Below, piece after piece: positions 34,279 to 43,432 of a stretch of 64,000 nucleotides of DNA. The position numbers were made by a program, and so were the translations under genes. Every line of letters begins with the position of its first letter. The stretch's first letter is position 1. Origin of the DNA: Phyllobacterium sp. 21LDTY02-6 (GTDB lineage Bacteria; Pseudomonadota; Alphaproteobacteria; Rhizobiales; Rhizobiaceae); assembly GCF_023554255.2 (NCBI RefSeq), contig NZ_JAMJWD020000002.1, forward strand, positions 248,001 to 312,000. Direction: 5' to 3'. The notes below the pieces were generated by a model. That model had not been told where the DNA came from. It did no database searches and saw only the letters and a program-made list of their open reading frames with translations.

Positions 34279-35913
34279 TCAGCTGTAGCGGGCCTCCAGC
34301 AGGTCGATGTCGCGGACCATGCGGCTCGCCACCGTGCTTTCCAGCCGTCTTGCCCGGACCAGCCGGAGAATCTCCTGCCGCTCGGCATTGAGCGCGGTAA
34401 TGCGCAAGCGTCGCTCGATCTCCTCGCTGAGCTTCACCTGTTCGCGCTCTTCACCGAGCTGCATGCGGCCGTCGATGCGCTTGCGGTAGAGCTCCATGAT
34501 ACGGGTCGCCACATCGGAAAAGACGTCCGCGTCCGCCCTGCCCGCCGCCAGATCGTGCTGCGCCTTCTCGACGGCCATGATCGCTGCCTCCGCGGCGGCT
34601 ATACGGGCGTAATCCTCCTCCCGCTGGTACGTATCCTCGACCGGCACGTCGATATTGCGCAACAGGCGCGGCAGGCAGATACTGGCCATGACCAGCGACA
34701 GGATGATGATCCCCGCCGCCAGGAATATGACAAGGTCACGCGCCGGAAACAGGCTGCCATCGGCGAGGAACAGCGGCAGCGTGAGAATACCGGCCAGCGT
34801 GATCGCGCCGCGCACGCCGGCGAAGGACATGGTGGCTATGAGCTGCCAACTCGGGCGCACGCTCGCCTGCCGGCGGCTTGACGGCCTTGCCAGCGCGATG
34901 CGCCAGGACGCCCATACCCAGAGGAAGCGCAGGCCGACGAGAGCCGCATAGATGATGACGACATAGACCGGGAGCCACCACTCGCCGGCGCCGCCTTCGA
35001 CCCGAACATTGGCCACCGCGCCGGAGAAGATGCCCGGCAATTGTTCGCCGAGAAGCACGAAGATCGCGCCATTGGCGGCAAATTGCGCCGTATCCCATAC
35101 CGCCGTGCGCCGTACGCGGGTGAGCGCCAGCGAAACCGCCGAGTTCTCCGCATAGCTCATGGTGATACCGGCTGCGACGGCGGCCAGGATGCCGGAGGCA
35201 TGCACATGCTCGGCCAGCAGATAGGCGCCAAAAGGGATCAACAGGCTGGTCAGTATCTGCGAGCCGCTCTCTTCGCCAAGCCTGCGGTTGAGGAACGTCT
35301 TGGCCCTCATGATGCCGAGAGTGACGCCGATGCCAATGGCGACGCCCGCGAATGCCAGCCACAGGAAGGTCAGGAAAGCGGCGGAAAATGAAAAAGTCCC
35401 GGTGAGCATCGCCGCGACGGCGAAGCGCATGCAGACGAGGCCGGACGCATCGTTGAGCAGCGATTCGCCTTCCAGTATGTGCATCATGCGCGAGGGGATC
35501 GGCACGCGGGCGGCGATGGCCGACACGGCGATCGGATCGGTCGGTGAAACGATGGCGGCAAGCGCGAAGGCAACCGGCAGCGGCACCGAAGGGATCATCC
35601 AGTGAACCAGGAAGCCGACGCCGACAACGGTGAATATCACCAGGCCGAGCGCCATTTCCAGGATGATGCCCTTGTCGCGGAACAGGCCCTCCTTGGGGAT
35701 GCGCCAGCCGTCCAGGAACAGCAATGGCGGCAGGAAAAGCAGGAAGAAGATATCCGGATCAAGCTCCACGCGAACGCTGGTCACGGACGCGATAGCCGCG
35801 CCGAGACCGATCTGCACCAGCGGCAGCGGCACCGGCAGCGGCAGCATGCGCACGATCGAGTCGCTGACGACGACGGCCAGCAACATCAGCAGGACAACGG
35901 TGATAGTTTCCAT
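34279..35913 (-). CDS. Na+/H+ antiporter, CPA1 family
   Basis: A 544-residue membrane protein with about 12 hydrophobic segments and a roughly 110-residue charged, helical cytoplasmic tail. Conserved CPA1 sequences include LLFLPPLLFLDGWRI, SPTDPIAVSAI and EGESLLNDASGLV, the last holding the ion-binding Asn-Asp pair. It should exchange Na+ (or K+) for H+ for pH and salt homeostasis. The start ATG at 35913 (METITVVLLML) begins the first membrane helix; the longer frame adds 38 residues without such features. Convergent with the GMC gene. Confidence 0.92.
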   Translation of the reverse strand: METITVVLLMLLAVVVSDSIVRMLPLPVPLPLVQIGLGAAIASVTSVRVELDPDIFFLLFLPPLLFLDGWRIPKEGLFRDKGIILEMALGLVIFTVVGVGFLVHWMIPSVPLPVAFALAAIVSPTDPIAVSAIAARVPIPSRMMHILEGESLLNDASGLVCMRFAVAAMLTGTFSFSAAFLTFLWLAFAGVAIGIGVTLGIMRAKTFLNRRLGEESGSQILTSLLIPFGAYLLAEHVHASGILAAVAAGITMSYAENSAVSLALTRVRRTAVWDTAQFAANGAIFVLLGEQLPGIFSGAVANVRVEGGAGEWWLPVYVVIIYAALVGLRFLWVWASWRIALARPSSRRQASVRPSWQLIATMSFAGVRGAITLAGILTLPLFLADGSLFPARDLVIFLAAGIIILSLVMASICLPRLLRNIDVPVEDTYQREEDYARIAAAEAAIMAVEKAQHDLAAGRADADVFSDVATRIMELYRKRIDGRMQLGEEREQVKLSEEIERRLRITALNAERQEILRLVRARRLESTVASRMVRDIDLLEARYS

Positions 35914-36046
35914 GGTGAACCCGTTTGAGCCGGACGGCAGGATGAAGGGAATCGACCCGCTTTGTCGAGGCGAACCTTGGCAACTTTGCGCCCGGATGAT
36001 GCCGAATGCGTGAAATAAACGCCCCACGGCGAAAGTAATTTTTACG

Positions 36047-36062
36047 CTTACGTTAATGTAAA
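36047..36062. promoter_or_regulatory. LiuR/FadR-like palindrome upstream of the acyl-CoA ligase
   Basis: CTTACGTTAATGTAAA contains TTAC-N6-GTAA symmetry and resembles the TTTACGTNNACGTAAA sites of MerR-type (LiuR) regulators of fatty acid and branched-chain catabolism, matching about 13 of 16 positions. It lies just upstream of a possible promoter (TTGCAA at 36066-36071 and ATAGTA at 36089-36094, 17 bases apart). No regulator gene is adjacent. Confidence 0.4.
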
Positions 36063-36167
36063 TGCTTGCAAGGTCACGGCCTCTCGCAATAGTACATATT
36101 GTTGGGTAGCATGGAGCGGCAGTTTGGAGAGGCTGTTGCCCATAATAGGCTTAACTGGGAGGTAAAC

Positions 36168-38183
36168 GTGGCGAAAGAAACAGCTCGGGCAAAGGCACCA
36201 GCACGCAAGGCAACAGCTGCAACGGAGAGGAAGCCGGTAAAAGCGGAGGCCGCGCCAGCCTTGTCAGAGGCGCCGGCAAAGGCGGCGAAACCAGCCACGA
36301 AGAAACCCGCCAGGGCCCCGGCGAAAAAGGCGAGCACCACTGCAAAGGCCGCGGCGAAGCCCGTGAAAGCCGAGACCGTTTCCGCATCGCCAGAAGCGCC
36401 GGCAAAGGCCGCGAAACCAGTCACGAAGAAGCCCGCCAAGGCTCCCGCTGCAAAGGCTCCGCCTGCGAAGACCCAAACTTCCAAGGCTGCCACGGCGGCA
36501 AAAAAGAGCACAGCCGCCAGAGCCGATGCCAGGATATGGCTCAAATCCTACCCGGACGATGTGCCGGTCACCATCGAAGAGCCCAGGCTCCAGTCGCTCG
36601 GGCAACTGTTTGACCGTGCCGTCGAACATGGCGATGCGACCGCCTTCAGCTGCATGTCGAAGAAGATGAGTTACCGCGAGCTCGGTCGCCGGATCAACGA
36701 CATGGCCGCGTGGTTCCAGTCCCGTGGTCTGGTGAAGGGCGACCGCGTCGCGGTGATGATGCCCAATGTGCTGCAATACCCGATCACGATCGGCGCGATC
36801 CTCAAGGCCGGCCTGACCGTCGTCAATATAAATCCGCTCTATACGCCGCGCGAGCTCGAGCACCAGCTCAAGGACAGTGGCGCCAAGGCTATCATCATCC
36901 TCGAAAACTTTGCCTCCACCCTGGAAAAGGTAATCACCAGGACCCCGGTGCAGCATGTGATCGTCACCGCCATGGGCGACATGCTGGGAGTGAAGGGCCA
37001 TCTGGTCAATCTCGTCGTCCGCCGCGTCAAGAAGATGGTCCCGGCCTGGTCGCTGCCCGGCCATACCTCGTTCAAGACCGTGCTGGCGAAGGGAGCGGCG
37101 CTGAGCCTGCGCCCGGTCGAAACCGGGCTCTCCGATATTGCCTTCCTGCAATATACCGGCGGAACGACCGGCATATCGAAGGGCGCGATCCTCACCCATG
37201 GCAATATCATCGCCAATGTCGAGCAGATGCGCCTATGGTGTGACGTTGGTTTCCGTCTCAAGGGCCGGCCGAGCGACCTGACATTCATCTGCGCGCTGCC
37301 GCTCTATCATATCTTCGCGCTGACCGTGAATGCCATGATGGGCATGAACCTCGGCGCGCACAACGTCCTCATTCCCAATCCGCGCGACATACCCGGCTTC
37401 GTCAAGGTTTTGCAGAAGCAGAGGTTCCATATCTTCCCGGGCCTCAACACGCTGTTCAACGGCCTGCTCAACAATGAGGATTTCCGCAGGCTGGATTTCA
37501 CCGGCCTCATTCTTTCGCTTGGCGGCGGCATGGCGGTGCAGAAGCCCGTCGCCGACCGTTGGAAGGACGTCACGGGCTGCCTCATCACCGAGGGCTATGG
37601 TCTTTCGGAAACGTCGCCGGTGGCTTCGGCCAATCGTCTCGACGCCAAGGAGTTCTCCGGCACGATCGGCCTGCCGCTCCCCTCGACCGATATTTCCATC
37701 CGCGACGATGATGGCAGGGAATTGCCGCTGCTCGAAGTGGGCGAAATCTGCATAAAGGGTCCGCAGGTCATGGCCGGCTACTGGAACCGGCCCGACGAGA
37801 CAGCGCGCGCCATGACCGATGACGGCTATTTCCGCTCCGGCGACATGGGATATATGGATGAGCGCGGCTACACGAAGATCGTCGACCGCAAGAAGGACAT
37901 GATCCTGGTTTCCGGCTTCAACGTCTATCCGAACGAGATCGAAGAAGTGGCGATGGAACATCCCGGCATCGCCGAGGCTGCCGCCGTCGGCATTCCCAAC
38001 GAACATTCGGGCGAGGCGGTGAAGCTTTTCATCGTGCGCAAGGACAAGTCCCTCACCGAGGAACAGGTCAAGGCGTTCTGCGCCGAGCGGCTGACCAATT
38101 ACAAGCGTCCCAAGGCCGTGGAATTCCGCGATGAACTGCCGAAGAGCAATGTCGGCAAGATCCTCCGGCGCGAATTGCGGTAG
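36168..38183 (+). CDS. fadD: Long-chain acyl-CoA ligase with histone-H1-like N-terminal tail
   Basis: A 671-residue protein. Residues 1-120 are an unusual Ala/Lys/Pro tail with two copies of a 31-residue unit (residues 22-52 and 64-94; the DNA repeats at a 126-base period from 36231 and 36357). From about residue 121 it is a normal acyl-activating enzyme: [18 protein letters not shown] (ATP binding), [31 protein letters not shown] and C-terminal Lys in [11 protein letters not shown]. It makes acyl-CoA from long-chain fatty acids. The GTG start at 36168 is chosen for GGGAGG five bases upstream; an ATG at 36099 would add 23 residues. The tail resembles histone H1 and PhaF-type proteins and may bind DNA or polyanionic surfaces. 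Confidence 0.9.
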   Translation: MAKETARAKAPARKATAATERKPVKAEAAPALSEAPAKAAKPATKKPARAPAKKASTTAKAAAKPVKAETVSASPEAPAKAAKPVTKKPAKAPAAKAPPAKTQTSKAATAAKKSTAARADARIWLKSYPDDVPVTIEEPRLQSLGQLFDRAVEHGDATAFSCMSKKMSYRELGRRINDMAAWFQSRGLVKGDRVAVMMPNVLQYPITIGAILKAGLTVVNINPLYTPRELEHQLKDSGAKAIIILENFASTLEKVITRTPVQHVIVTAMGDMLGVKGHLVNLVVRRVKKMVPAWSLPGHTSFKTVLAKGAALSLRPVETGLSDIAFLQYTGGTTGISKGAILTHGNIIANVEQMRLWCDVGFRLKGRPSDLTFICALPLYHIFALTVNAMMGMNLGAHNVLIPNPRDIPGFVKVLQKQRFHIFPGLNTLFNGLLNNEDFRRLDFTGLILSLGGGMAVQKPVADRWKDVTGCLITEGYGLSETSPVASANRLDAKEFSGTIGLPLPSTDISIRDDDGRELPLLEVGEICIKGPQVMAGYWNRPDETARAMTDDGYFRSGDMGYMDERGYTKIVDRKKDMILVSGFNVYPNEIEEVAMEHPGIAEAAAVGIPNEHSGEAVKLFIVRKDKSLTEEQVKAFCAERLTNYKRPKAVEFRDELPKSNVGKILRRELR

Positions 38184-38190
38184 GCTTGGA

Positions 38191-38217
38191 GCGCATCGCT
38201 GCCGGACAGCGATGCGC
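38191..38217. terminator. Hairpin between convergent fadD and prfC
   Basis: An 11-bp perfect stem, GCGCATCGCTG (38191-38201) with CAGCGATGCGC (38207-38217), and a 5-base loop. There is no T-run, so it is a likely bidirectional transcript end or stabiliser rather than a classical intrinsic terminator. Confidence 0.5.
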
Positions 38218-38221
38218 CCAT

Positions 38222-39811
38222 TCAGGCGGCCTTTTCGCGCACCTGATAATCCTTGACCGCTGCGAAGCGGATGGCTTTCCAGCGCTCGGCCTCGTAGGAC
38301 AGCGAGAACGAGTTCTGCGCCAGGAACACCGGATCATTGTCGAGATCATGCGCGATGTCGGCGCGATGCGTGTTGATGAACCGTTGCAACTCGGCCGGAT
38401 CATCCGCCGATATCCAGCGGGCCACGGTAAAGCGCGCCGGCTCGAAACCGACGGGCAGAGTGTATTCGACCTTCAGGCGCTCGGTGAGGACGTCGATCTG
38501 CAGGGCGCCGACGACACCGACGATCGCAGGCGATCCGTCATCCGGCAGGAACAGCTGGACAACGCCCTCTTCCGCCATCTGCTGCAGCGCCTCGCGCAGC
38601 TTCTTCGCCTTCATCGCATCGTCGAGCCGAACGCGGCGCAGGATTTCCGGCGCGAAATTGGGCACGCCGCGGAACAGAAGGTCTTCCCCCTCCGTCAGCG
38701 TATCGCCGATACGCAGCGTGCCGTGATTGGGAATGCCGACCACGTCGCCGGCCCAGGCCTCGTCGGCGATCTGGCGGCTGCGGGCAAAGAAGAACTGCGG
38801 CGCCGAAAGTCCCATGGGCTTGCCCGTCCGCACCAGCTTCGCCTTCATGCCCCGCGACAGCTTGCCCGAGCAGACACGCAGAAATGCGATACGGTCGCGA
38901 TGATTGGGGTCCATGTTCGCCTGAATCTTGAACACGAAGCCGGTCATCTTCTCCTCGGTGGCTTCCACCTTGCGCGTGTCGGCGTCCTGTGCGCGCGGGC
39001 TCGGGCCGTAATCGCAGAACGCATCGATCAGTTCGCGCACGCCATAATTGCGCAGGGCCGAGCCGAAATAGACCGGTGTAAGATGGCCCTCGCGGAAGGC
39101 CTGCAGGTCGAAGGGATTGCACGCGTCGCGCCCGAGGGTGGCTTCCTCGATCCAGGCTTCCCGTTCATTGGCCGGCAGGAGGCCGGAGGCAGCGTCCGCT
39201 TCCGGACCGTTGACCTTGGTCGCCGCTACTTCCTCGTCCCGGCGCCGCACCGTATTGTCCTGCAGATTATAGGTTCCGGCAAAGCTCTTGCCGCGGCCGA
39301 TCGGCCAGTTGATGGGTGCGGTGTCCAGCGCCAGCTTCTGCTCGATCTCGTCCAATATCTCGAAGGGATCGCGGCTCTCCCGGTCCATCTTGTTGATGAA
39401 GGTGATGATCGGAATATCACGCATGCGGCAGACTTCGAAAAGCTTGAGCGTCCGCGCTTCGATGCCCTTGGCGGCATCGATCACCATGACCGCGCTGTCG
39501 ACGGCCGTCAGCGTTCGATAGGTATCGTCGGCGAAATCCTCATGGCCGGGCGTGTCGAGAAGGTTGAAGATGCAATCCTTGTATTCGAAGGTCATGACCG
39601 AGGTGACCACGGAAATGCCGCGGTCGCGTTCGATATTCATCCAGTCGGAGCGGGTCTGGATGCGATCCTTCTTGGCCTTGACCTCGCCGGCGAGCTGGAT
39701 CGCTCCGCCGAAAAGCAGCAGCTTTTCAGTCAGCGTGGTCTTGCCGGCATCGGGATGGGCGATGATTGCGAAGGTACGGCGACGGGATACGGGATGCTCG
39801 GCAGTGGACAT
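38222..39811 (-). CDS. prfC: Peptide chain release factor 3
   Basis: A 529-residue GTPase that recycles RF1/RF2 from the ribosome after termination. G-domain motifs: [14 protein letters not shown] (G1), [12 protein letters not shown] (G2), [16 protein letters not shown] (G3), INKMDRE (G4). The insertion region after G4 and C-terminal domains match RF3 and distinguish it from EF-G. Length is usual (about 527). It is divergent from dut with 216 bases between them. Confidence 0.96.
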   Translation of the reverse strand: MSTAEHPVSRRRTFAIIAHPDAGKTTLTEKLLLFGGAIQLAGEVKAKKDRIQTRSDWMNIERDRGISVVTSVMTFEYKDCIFNLLDTPGHEDFADDTYRTLTAVDSAVMVIDAAKGIEARTLKLFEVCRMRDIPIITFINKMDRESRDPFEILDEIEQKLALDTAPINWPIGRGKSFAGTYNLQDNTVRRRDEEVAATKVNGPEADAASGLLPANEREAWIEEATLGRDACNPFDLQAFREGHLTPVYFGSALRNYGVRELIDAFCDYGPSPRAQDADTRKVEATEEKMTGFVFKIQANMDPNHRDRIAFLRVCSGKLSRGMKAKLVRTGKPMGLSAPQFFFARSRQIADEAWAGDVVGIPNHGTLRIGDTLTEGEDLLFRGVPNFAPEILRRVRLDDAMKAKKLREALQQMAEEGVVQLFLPDDGSPAIVGVVGALQIDVLTERLKVEYTLPVGFEPARFTVARWISADDPAELQRFINTHRADIAHDLDNDPVFLAQNSFSLSYEAERWKAIRFAAVKDYQVREKAA

Positions 39812-40027
39812 GAAGGCGGCTCGATCAATGGGAAAAGGTTTGGCGCCTTCTATCAGGCGGGGGTGCTGGCGTCGACCTTTGAATCATCCGGTGCCGAGGT
39901 AACGGAATTCCGCATTTTGGAATCGCCGTCGGAGCGATCAGCGGTTAAAAAGAGATTATGTGCAAAGAACGATCCTGCGCCCACTTGCCGGTTGACCGAA
40001 ACTCTCTCTGGTGAAAAAGCTCGTCCC

Positions 40028-40504
40028 ATGTCCCAGCCAAACGATTCCACTCGCCCACCCCTCGGTCTCGTCCGCCTGCCGCACGGCGCGGGCCTCGACC
40101 TTCCCAGCTATGAAACCGCCGGCTCCGCAGGCATGGATCTGCGCGCCGCCGTCCCCGAGGATCGGCCGCTGCTGTTGCTGCCCGGACGGCGGGCACTGGT
40201 GCCGAGCGGCCTCATTTTCGAGATTCCGGAAGGATTCGAGGCGCAGGTCCGCCCTCGCTCCGGCCTTGCCCTGAAACACGGCATCACCTGCCTGAACACG
40301 CCCGGAACCATAGATTCCGACTATCGCGGCGAGGTGAAGGTCCTGCTGATCAATCATGGCGACGAGGAATTCTACATCGAACGCGGCATGCGCATCGCCC
40401 AGATCGTGCTTGCCCCGGTCGTGCAGCTCGAGACCGAAGAACGTCAATATGCCAGCGACACGGCGCGCGGTAGCGGAGGCTTCGGCTCTACGGGGACTTC
40501 GTAA
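40028..40504 (+). CDS. dut: dUTP diphosphatase
   Basis: A 158-residue trimeric dUTPase that hydrolyses dUTP to dUMP, keeping uracil out of DNA. The five motifs are present: GSAGMDLRA (I), [10 protein letters not shown] (II), [11 protein letters not shown] (III), RIAQIVLAP (IV) and [10 protein letters not shown] (V). The ATG at 40028 is chosen because the family domain starts just after; the open frame continues upstream only as antisense to prfC. In related genomes dut follows coaBC; here it heads a unit with the next three genes (gap 24 bases). Confidence 0.95.
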   Translation: MSQPNDSTRPPLGLVRLPHGAGLDLPSYETAGSAGMDLRAAVPEDRPLLLLPGRRALVPSGLIFEIPEGFEAQVRPRSGLALKHGITCLNTPGTIDSDYRGEVKVLLINHGDEEFYIERGMRIAQIVLAPVVQLETEERQYASDTARGSGGFGSTGTS

Positions 40505-40528
40505 ATATCATCGTCGGGAGGAACCCAC

Positions 40529-41341
40529 ATGGACAAAGGCAAGACGTTCCGGCTCCTGCATGAGGGGCGCGATATTCTCATCATGCCAAATCCGTGGGAT
40601 CCGGGCACCGCGAAATACCTCGCGTCGCTTGGTTTCAAGGCCCTCGCCACCACGAGCGCGGGCTTTGCCTTCTCGCGCGGATTGCCCGATGGCGGCGTGC
40701 CCTTCGATGCCATGATGCAGCACTGCCGCGAGATGGTTGCGGCGACCGACCTGCCGATTTCCGCCGATCTCGAAAAGGGCAAGGGTGACAGCGCCGACAG
40801 CGCCGCGGAGACGATCTTCGCCGCGGAGGCAGCCGGGCTTGCCGGATGTTCAATCGAGGACTTTTCCGGCGACGCGGCGAAGCCGATCTATGATTTCGAC
40901 CACGCGGTGGAGCGGGTTGCGGCGGCAGCCGAGGCGGCACGCGCCCTCAAGGGCGATTTCGTGTTCACGGCGCGCTGCGAGAATTTCCTGCATGGCATCA
41001 CGGATTTCGACGCTACGGTAAAGCGCCTGCAGGCATTCGAACGAGCCGGAGCGGACGTGCTGTTCGCACCGGGCATTTCCGATCCGGCCCGCCTGCGCGA
41101 GCTTTGTGCTGCCGTATCGAAACCCGTCAGCACGATTGCGCCTGCGGGGCTCAGCGTGCCTGAACTCACAGAGATCGGTATAAGCCGCCTCTCGCTCGGC
41201 TCGCGCCTGACGACGGCCGCCTTCACCGCGCTGCACACCGCCGCCCGCGAGATGCTGGACAAGGGTACGTTCGAATTCAACCGCTCAGGCGTGGCCTATT
41301 CGGAATTGCAGGGCCTCTTCTCCCGGAACGGGGACAGCTAG
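40529..41341 (+). CDS. PEP mutase/isocitrate lyase superfamily protein
   Basis: A 270-residue TIM-barrel protein of the phosphoenolpyruvate mutase/2-methylisocitrate lyase superfamily. MPNPWDPGTAKYLASLGFKALATTSAG at the start and DLEKGKGDSADSAAETI at the lyase loop are typical of the oxaloacetate-decarboxylase/petal-death-like subgroup; the isocitrate lyase KKCGH motif is absent, so it is not a glyoxylate-cycle enzyme. It sits 24 bases after dut and 2 bases before the HAD gene. The reaction is probably C-C bond cleavage of a 2-oxoacid or citramalate-like compound. Confidence 0.82.
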   Translation: MDKGKTFRLLHEGRDILIMPNPWDPGTAKYLASLGFKALATTSAGFAFSRGLPDGGVPFDAMMQHCREMVAATDLPISADLEKGKGDSADSAAETIFAAEAAGLAGCSIEDFSGDAAKPIYDFDHAVERVAAAAEAARALKGDFVFTARCENFLHGITDFDATVKRLQAFERAGADVLFAPGISDPARLRELCAAVSKPVSTIAPAGLSVPELTEIGISRLSLGSRLTTAAFTALHTAAREMLDKGTFEFNRSGVAYSELQGLFSRNGDS

Positions 41342-41343
41342 AC

Positions 41344-42000
41344 ATGCCACAGCCGGAACTGGTGATCTTCGATTGCGACGGCGTTCTCGTCGATACCGAA
41401 ACGATCGGGAACAACCACCTCGTCAAGATGCTCGCCGAGAGGGGCTTCGAGACGACTTTTGCCGAGGTTCGGAAGTCCTATTGCGGCATGCCGATGCGTG
41501 CCGTGAAGGAGAAGGTCGAGGCGCAGGGTTTCCAGCTTGGCGATGATTTCGTCCAGCGCTGGTATGATGCCATACCGGTGATGTTCGAGAACGGCGTCGA
41601 GCCCATACCCCATATCGAAGAGGTGATCGGCGCCGTGAGGAGCGCAGGGCTGCGCTATTGCGTAGCTTCGTCCGCCAATGTCGAGAAGATGCATGTCACG
41701 CTCGGCAAGACCGGGCTGATCCGCTACTTCGAGGACGTGCTCTACAGCGCCTCGATGGTACCGCGCGGCAAGCCCTTTCCGGATCTTTTCCTGCATGCCG
41801 CCCGCGAGATGGGTTTCGCCCCGGCGCAGAGCGTGGTGATCGAAGACAGCGTCGCCGGGACACATGCGGGCATCGCCGCCGGCATGAAGGTCTATTCCTA
41901 TTGCGGTGACGAGCATGCCGATCGCGAAGGACTTGCGGAGGCCGGCGGCATTCTCTTCGACGACATGCGCAAACTGCCGTCCCTGCTGGGCCTCGCATGA
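41344..42000 (+). CDS. HAD-superfamily phosphatase
   Basis: A 218-residue HAD hydrolase of the subfamily IA (beta-phosphoglucomutase/phosphatase-like) with helical cap. Motif I FDCDGVLVDTET, motif II VASSANVEKM, motif III Lys in RGKPFPDLF, motif IV VVIEDSVAGTHAGI. It is placed 2 bases after the lyase-like gene and overlaps the hydroxyproline dehydratase gene by 4 bases, so all three should be made together. Substrate unknown. Confidence 0.82.
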   Translation: MPQPELVIFDCDGVLVDTETIGNNHLVKMLAERGFETTFAEVRKSYCGMPMRAVKEKVEAQGFQLGDDFVQRWYDAIPVMFENGVEPIPHIEEVIGAVRSAGLRYCVASSANVEKMHVTLGKTGLIRYFEDVLYSASMVPRGKPFPDLFLHAAREMGFAPAQSVVIEDSVAGTHAGIAAGMKVYSYCGDEHADREGLAEAGGILFDDMRKLPSLLGLA

Positions 42001-43007
42001 TGCTGACCAAGCCGCTCAAGGTCGTGGACATGCATACCGGCGGCGAACCGGTGCGCATCATCGTCGACGGCTATCCGGAACTGCCGAAGGGCACCATTCT
42101 CGAGAAGCGCGCCTATGCGCAGGCGGAACTCGACCATCTGCGCAAGATCCTGATGTTCGAACCGCGCGGGCATTTCGACATGTATGGCGCCTTGCTGGTC
42201 GAGCCAAATCTCCCCGGCGCCGACCTTGCCGTGCTGTTCATGCACAATGAAGGCTATTCCACCATGTGCGGCCATGCGGTGATTGCGCTCGGCCGCTACG
42301 CCGTCGACAACGGTCTGGTTCCGAAGGTGGAACCGGTAACGACGGTTAATATCGAATGCCCCTGCGGCATGGTCGTCGCCTCGGTTGCCGTCGCGGATGG
42401 GAAGTCGGGCAGCGTCTCGTTCGAGAGCGTGCCGGCCTTCCTGTTTGCGCAAGATATACGCGTCAACGTTGCGGGCCATGGTGAAATTGTCGTCGATGTC
42501 GCCTATGGCGGGGCCTTCTACGCGCTGGCCGATTGCCGCCAGTTCGGGTTCGAATTCAGCGAGGGTTCGGCCAAGACCTTTACCGAATGTGCGACCGCCG
42601 TGACCGAAGCCGTCAGGGAGGCAGTGCCGCTAGACCATCCCGACCATGCGGACCTCGCCTTCCTCTATGGTACGATCCTCACCGACGGCAACGACGTTTG
42701 GAACGAGGGCCCTACGCGCAATGTCTGCATCTTCGCCGATGCGCAACTGGATCGCTCGCCCACAGGCTCCGGCGTTACCGCCCGCCTCGCCGCCATGAAT
42801 GCCAAGCGACAGATTTATGAGGGCCAGGCACGCATCTTCGAAAGCATCGTCGGTTCACGCTTTGTCGGCATGGTTGCCTCGACGACCAGAGCCGGACCCC
42901 ATGATGCGATTACCGCCCGAGTCTCCGGTCACGCCTATTACAGCGGAAAAGCGGAATTCATCGTCGAAGAAGACGATCCGCTCGGCGGCGGCTTCCTGGT
43001 AGTCTGA
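41997..43007 (+). CDS. trans-3-hydroxy-L-proline dehydratase (proline racemase family)
   Basis: A 336-residue proline-racemase-fold enzyme. The first catalytic Cys91 is in STMCGHAV. The second site, normally Cys in SPCGTG, is Thr256 in RSPTGSGV. A Cys-to-Thr change here is the known mark of trans-3-hydroxy-L-proline dehydratase, which uses Cys/Thr for dehydration instead of the Cys/Cys racemase pair (proline racemase or 4-hydroxyproline 2-epimerase). The product is Delta1-pyrroline-2-carboxylate. No reductase or hydroxyproline transporter is adjacent. It is the last gene of the dut-led unit, coupled to the HAD gene by ATGA. Confidence 0.85.
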   Translation: MMLTKPLKVVDMHTGGEPVRIIVDGYPELPKGTILEKRAYAQAELDHLRKILMFEPRGHFDMYGALLVEPNLPGADLAVLFMHNEGYSTMCGHAVIALGRYAVDNGLVPKVEPVTTVNIECPCGMVVASVAVADGKSGSVSFESVPAFLFAQDIRVNVAGHGEIVVDVAYGGAFYALADCRQFGFEFSEGSAKTFTECATAVTEAVREAVPLDHPDHADLAFLYGTILTDGNDVWNEGPTRNVCIFADAQLDRSPTGSGVTARLAAMNAKRQIYEGQARIFESIVGSRFVGMVASTTRAGPHDAITARVSGHAYYSGKAEFIVEEDDPLGGGFLVV

Positions 43008-43013
43008 ACATTA

Positions 43014-43063
43014 AACCGAACGGTTGACTAACTGGTGATGCCATGTTAATAAACCATATGGTT
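43014..43063 (+). promoter_or_regulatory. Promoter and twin AACC-N4-GGTT operators of the ArsR gene
   Basis: Two matching palindromes, AACCGAACGGTT (43014-43025) and AACCATATGGTT (43052-43063), both read AAACC-N4-GGTTGA with flanks and are offset by 38 bases. Between them is a strong promoter: TTGACT (43024-43029), 17 bases, TAATAA (43047-43052). The predicted transcription start falls within a base or two of the ATG at 43058, implying a leaderless mRNA. The sites overlap both promoter elements, so autorepression by the ArsR product is likely. Confidence 0.65.
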
Positions 43064-43423
43064 GAATATAACACACCTCATCTCGATGTCATCTTTCACG
43101 CGCTTGCCGATCCGACGCGGCGAGCCATGCTGCACCGGCTCATCCCGGGGGAGCAGAGCGTCAGCGACCTCGCGACGCCCTTCAACATGTCGCTGGCGGG
43201 CGCGTCGAAACACATCAAGGTCCTCGAAAGCGCCGGCCTCGTGCGGCGGCGGATCGAGGGGCGGACGCATCTGTGCCGACTCGAAGCGGCCCGGCTTGCC
43301 GATGCCGAGCGCTGGCTTGCGACCTACAGGCGCTTCTGGAGCGAACGCCTCGACGACCTCGAAGCTCTATTGCGCGAGGAAGATGCCACGGTACCGAAGG
43401 TGCCACAGAACCCCAAGAAATAG
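43058..43423 (+). CDS. ArsR-family winged-helix regulator
   Basis: A 121-residue ArsR/SmtB-type repressor with DNA-binding helix sequence SDLATPFNMSLAGASKHIKVLESAGLVRRR. It lacks the metal-binding Cys/His set of classical ArsR and belongs to the SRPBCC-associated group. I place the start at ATG 43058 (MVEYNTPHLDVIFHALADPTRR), since the upstream ATG at 43043 lies inside the predicted -10 region. It is followed 9 bases later by an SRPBCC protein, its usual partner. It probably represses itself and that partner. Confidence 0.85.
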   Translation: MVEYNTPHLDVIFHALADPTRRAMLHRLIPGEQSVSDLATPFNMSLAGASKHIKVLESAGLVRRRIEGRTHLCRLEAARLADAERWLATYRRFWSERLDDLEALLREEDATVPKVPQNPKK

Positions 43424-43432
43424 GAGCAGAAG

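Noticed and set aside
38186-40027. Long plus-strand frame running into dut
   Set aside because: Antisense to prfC; only the part from 40028 carries dUTPase motifs.
43043-43057. ATG at 43043 as start of the ArsR gene
   Set aside because: It lies within or next to the predicted -10 element TAATAA, so it would not be transcribed from that promoter; family similarity begins after the ATG at 43058.
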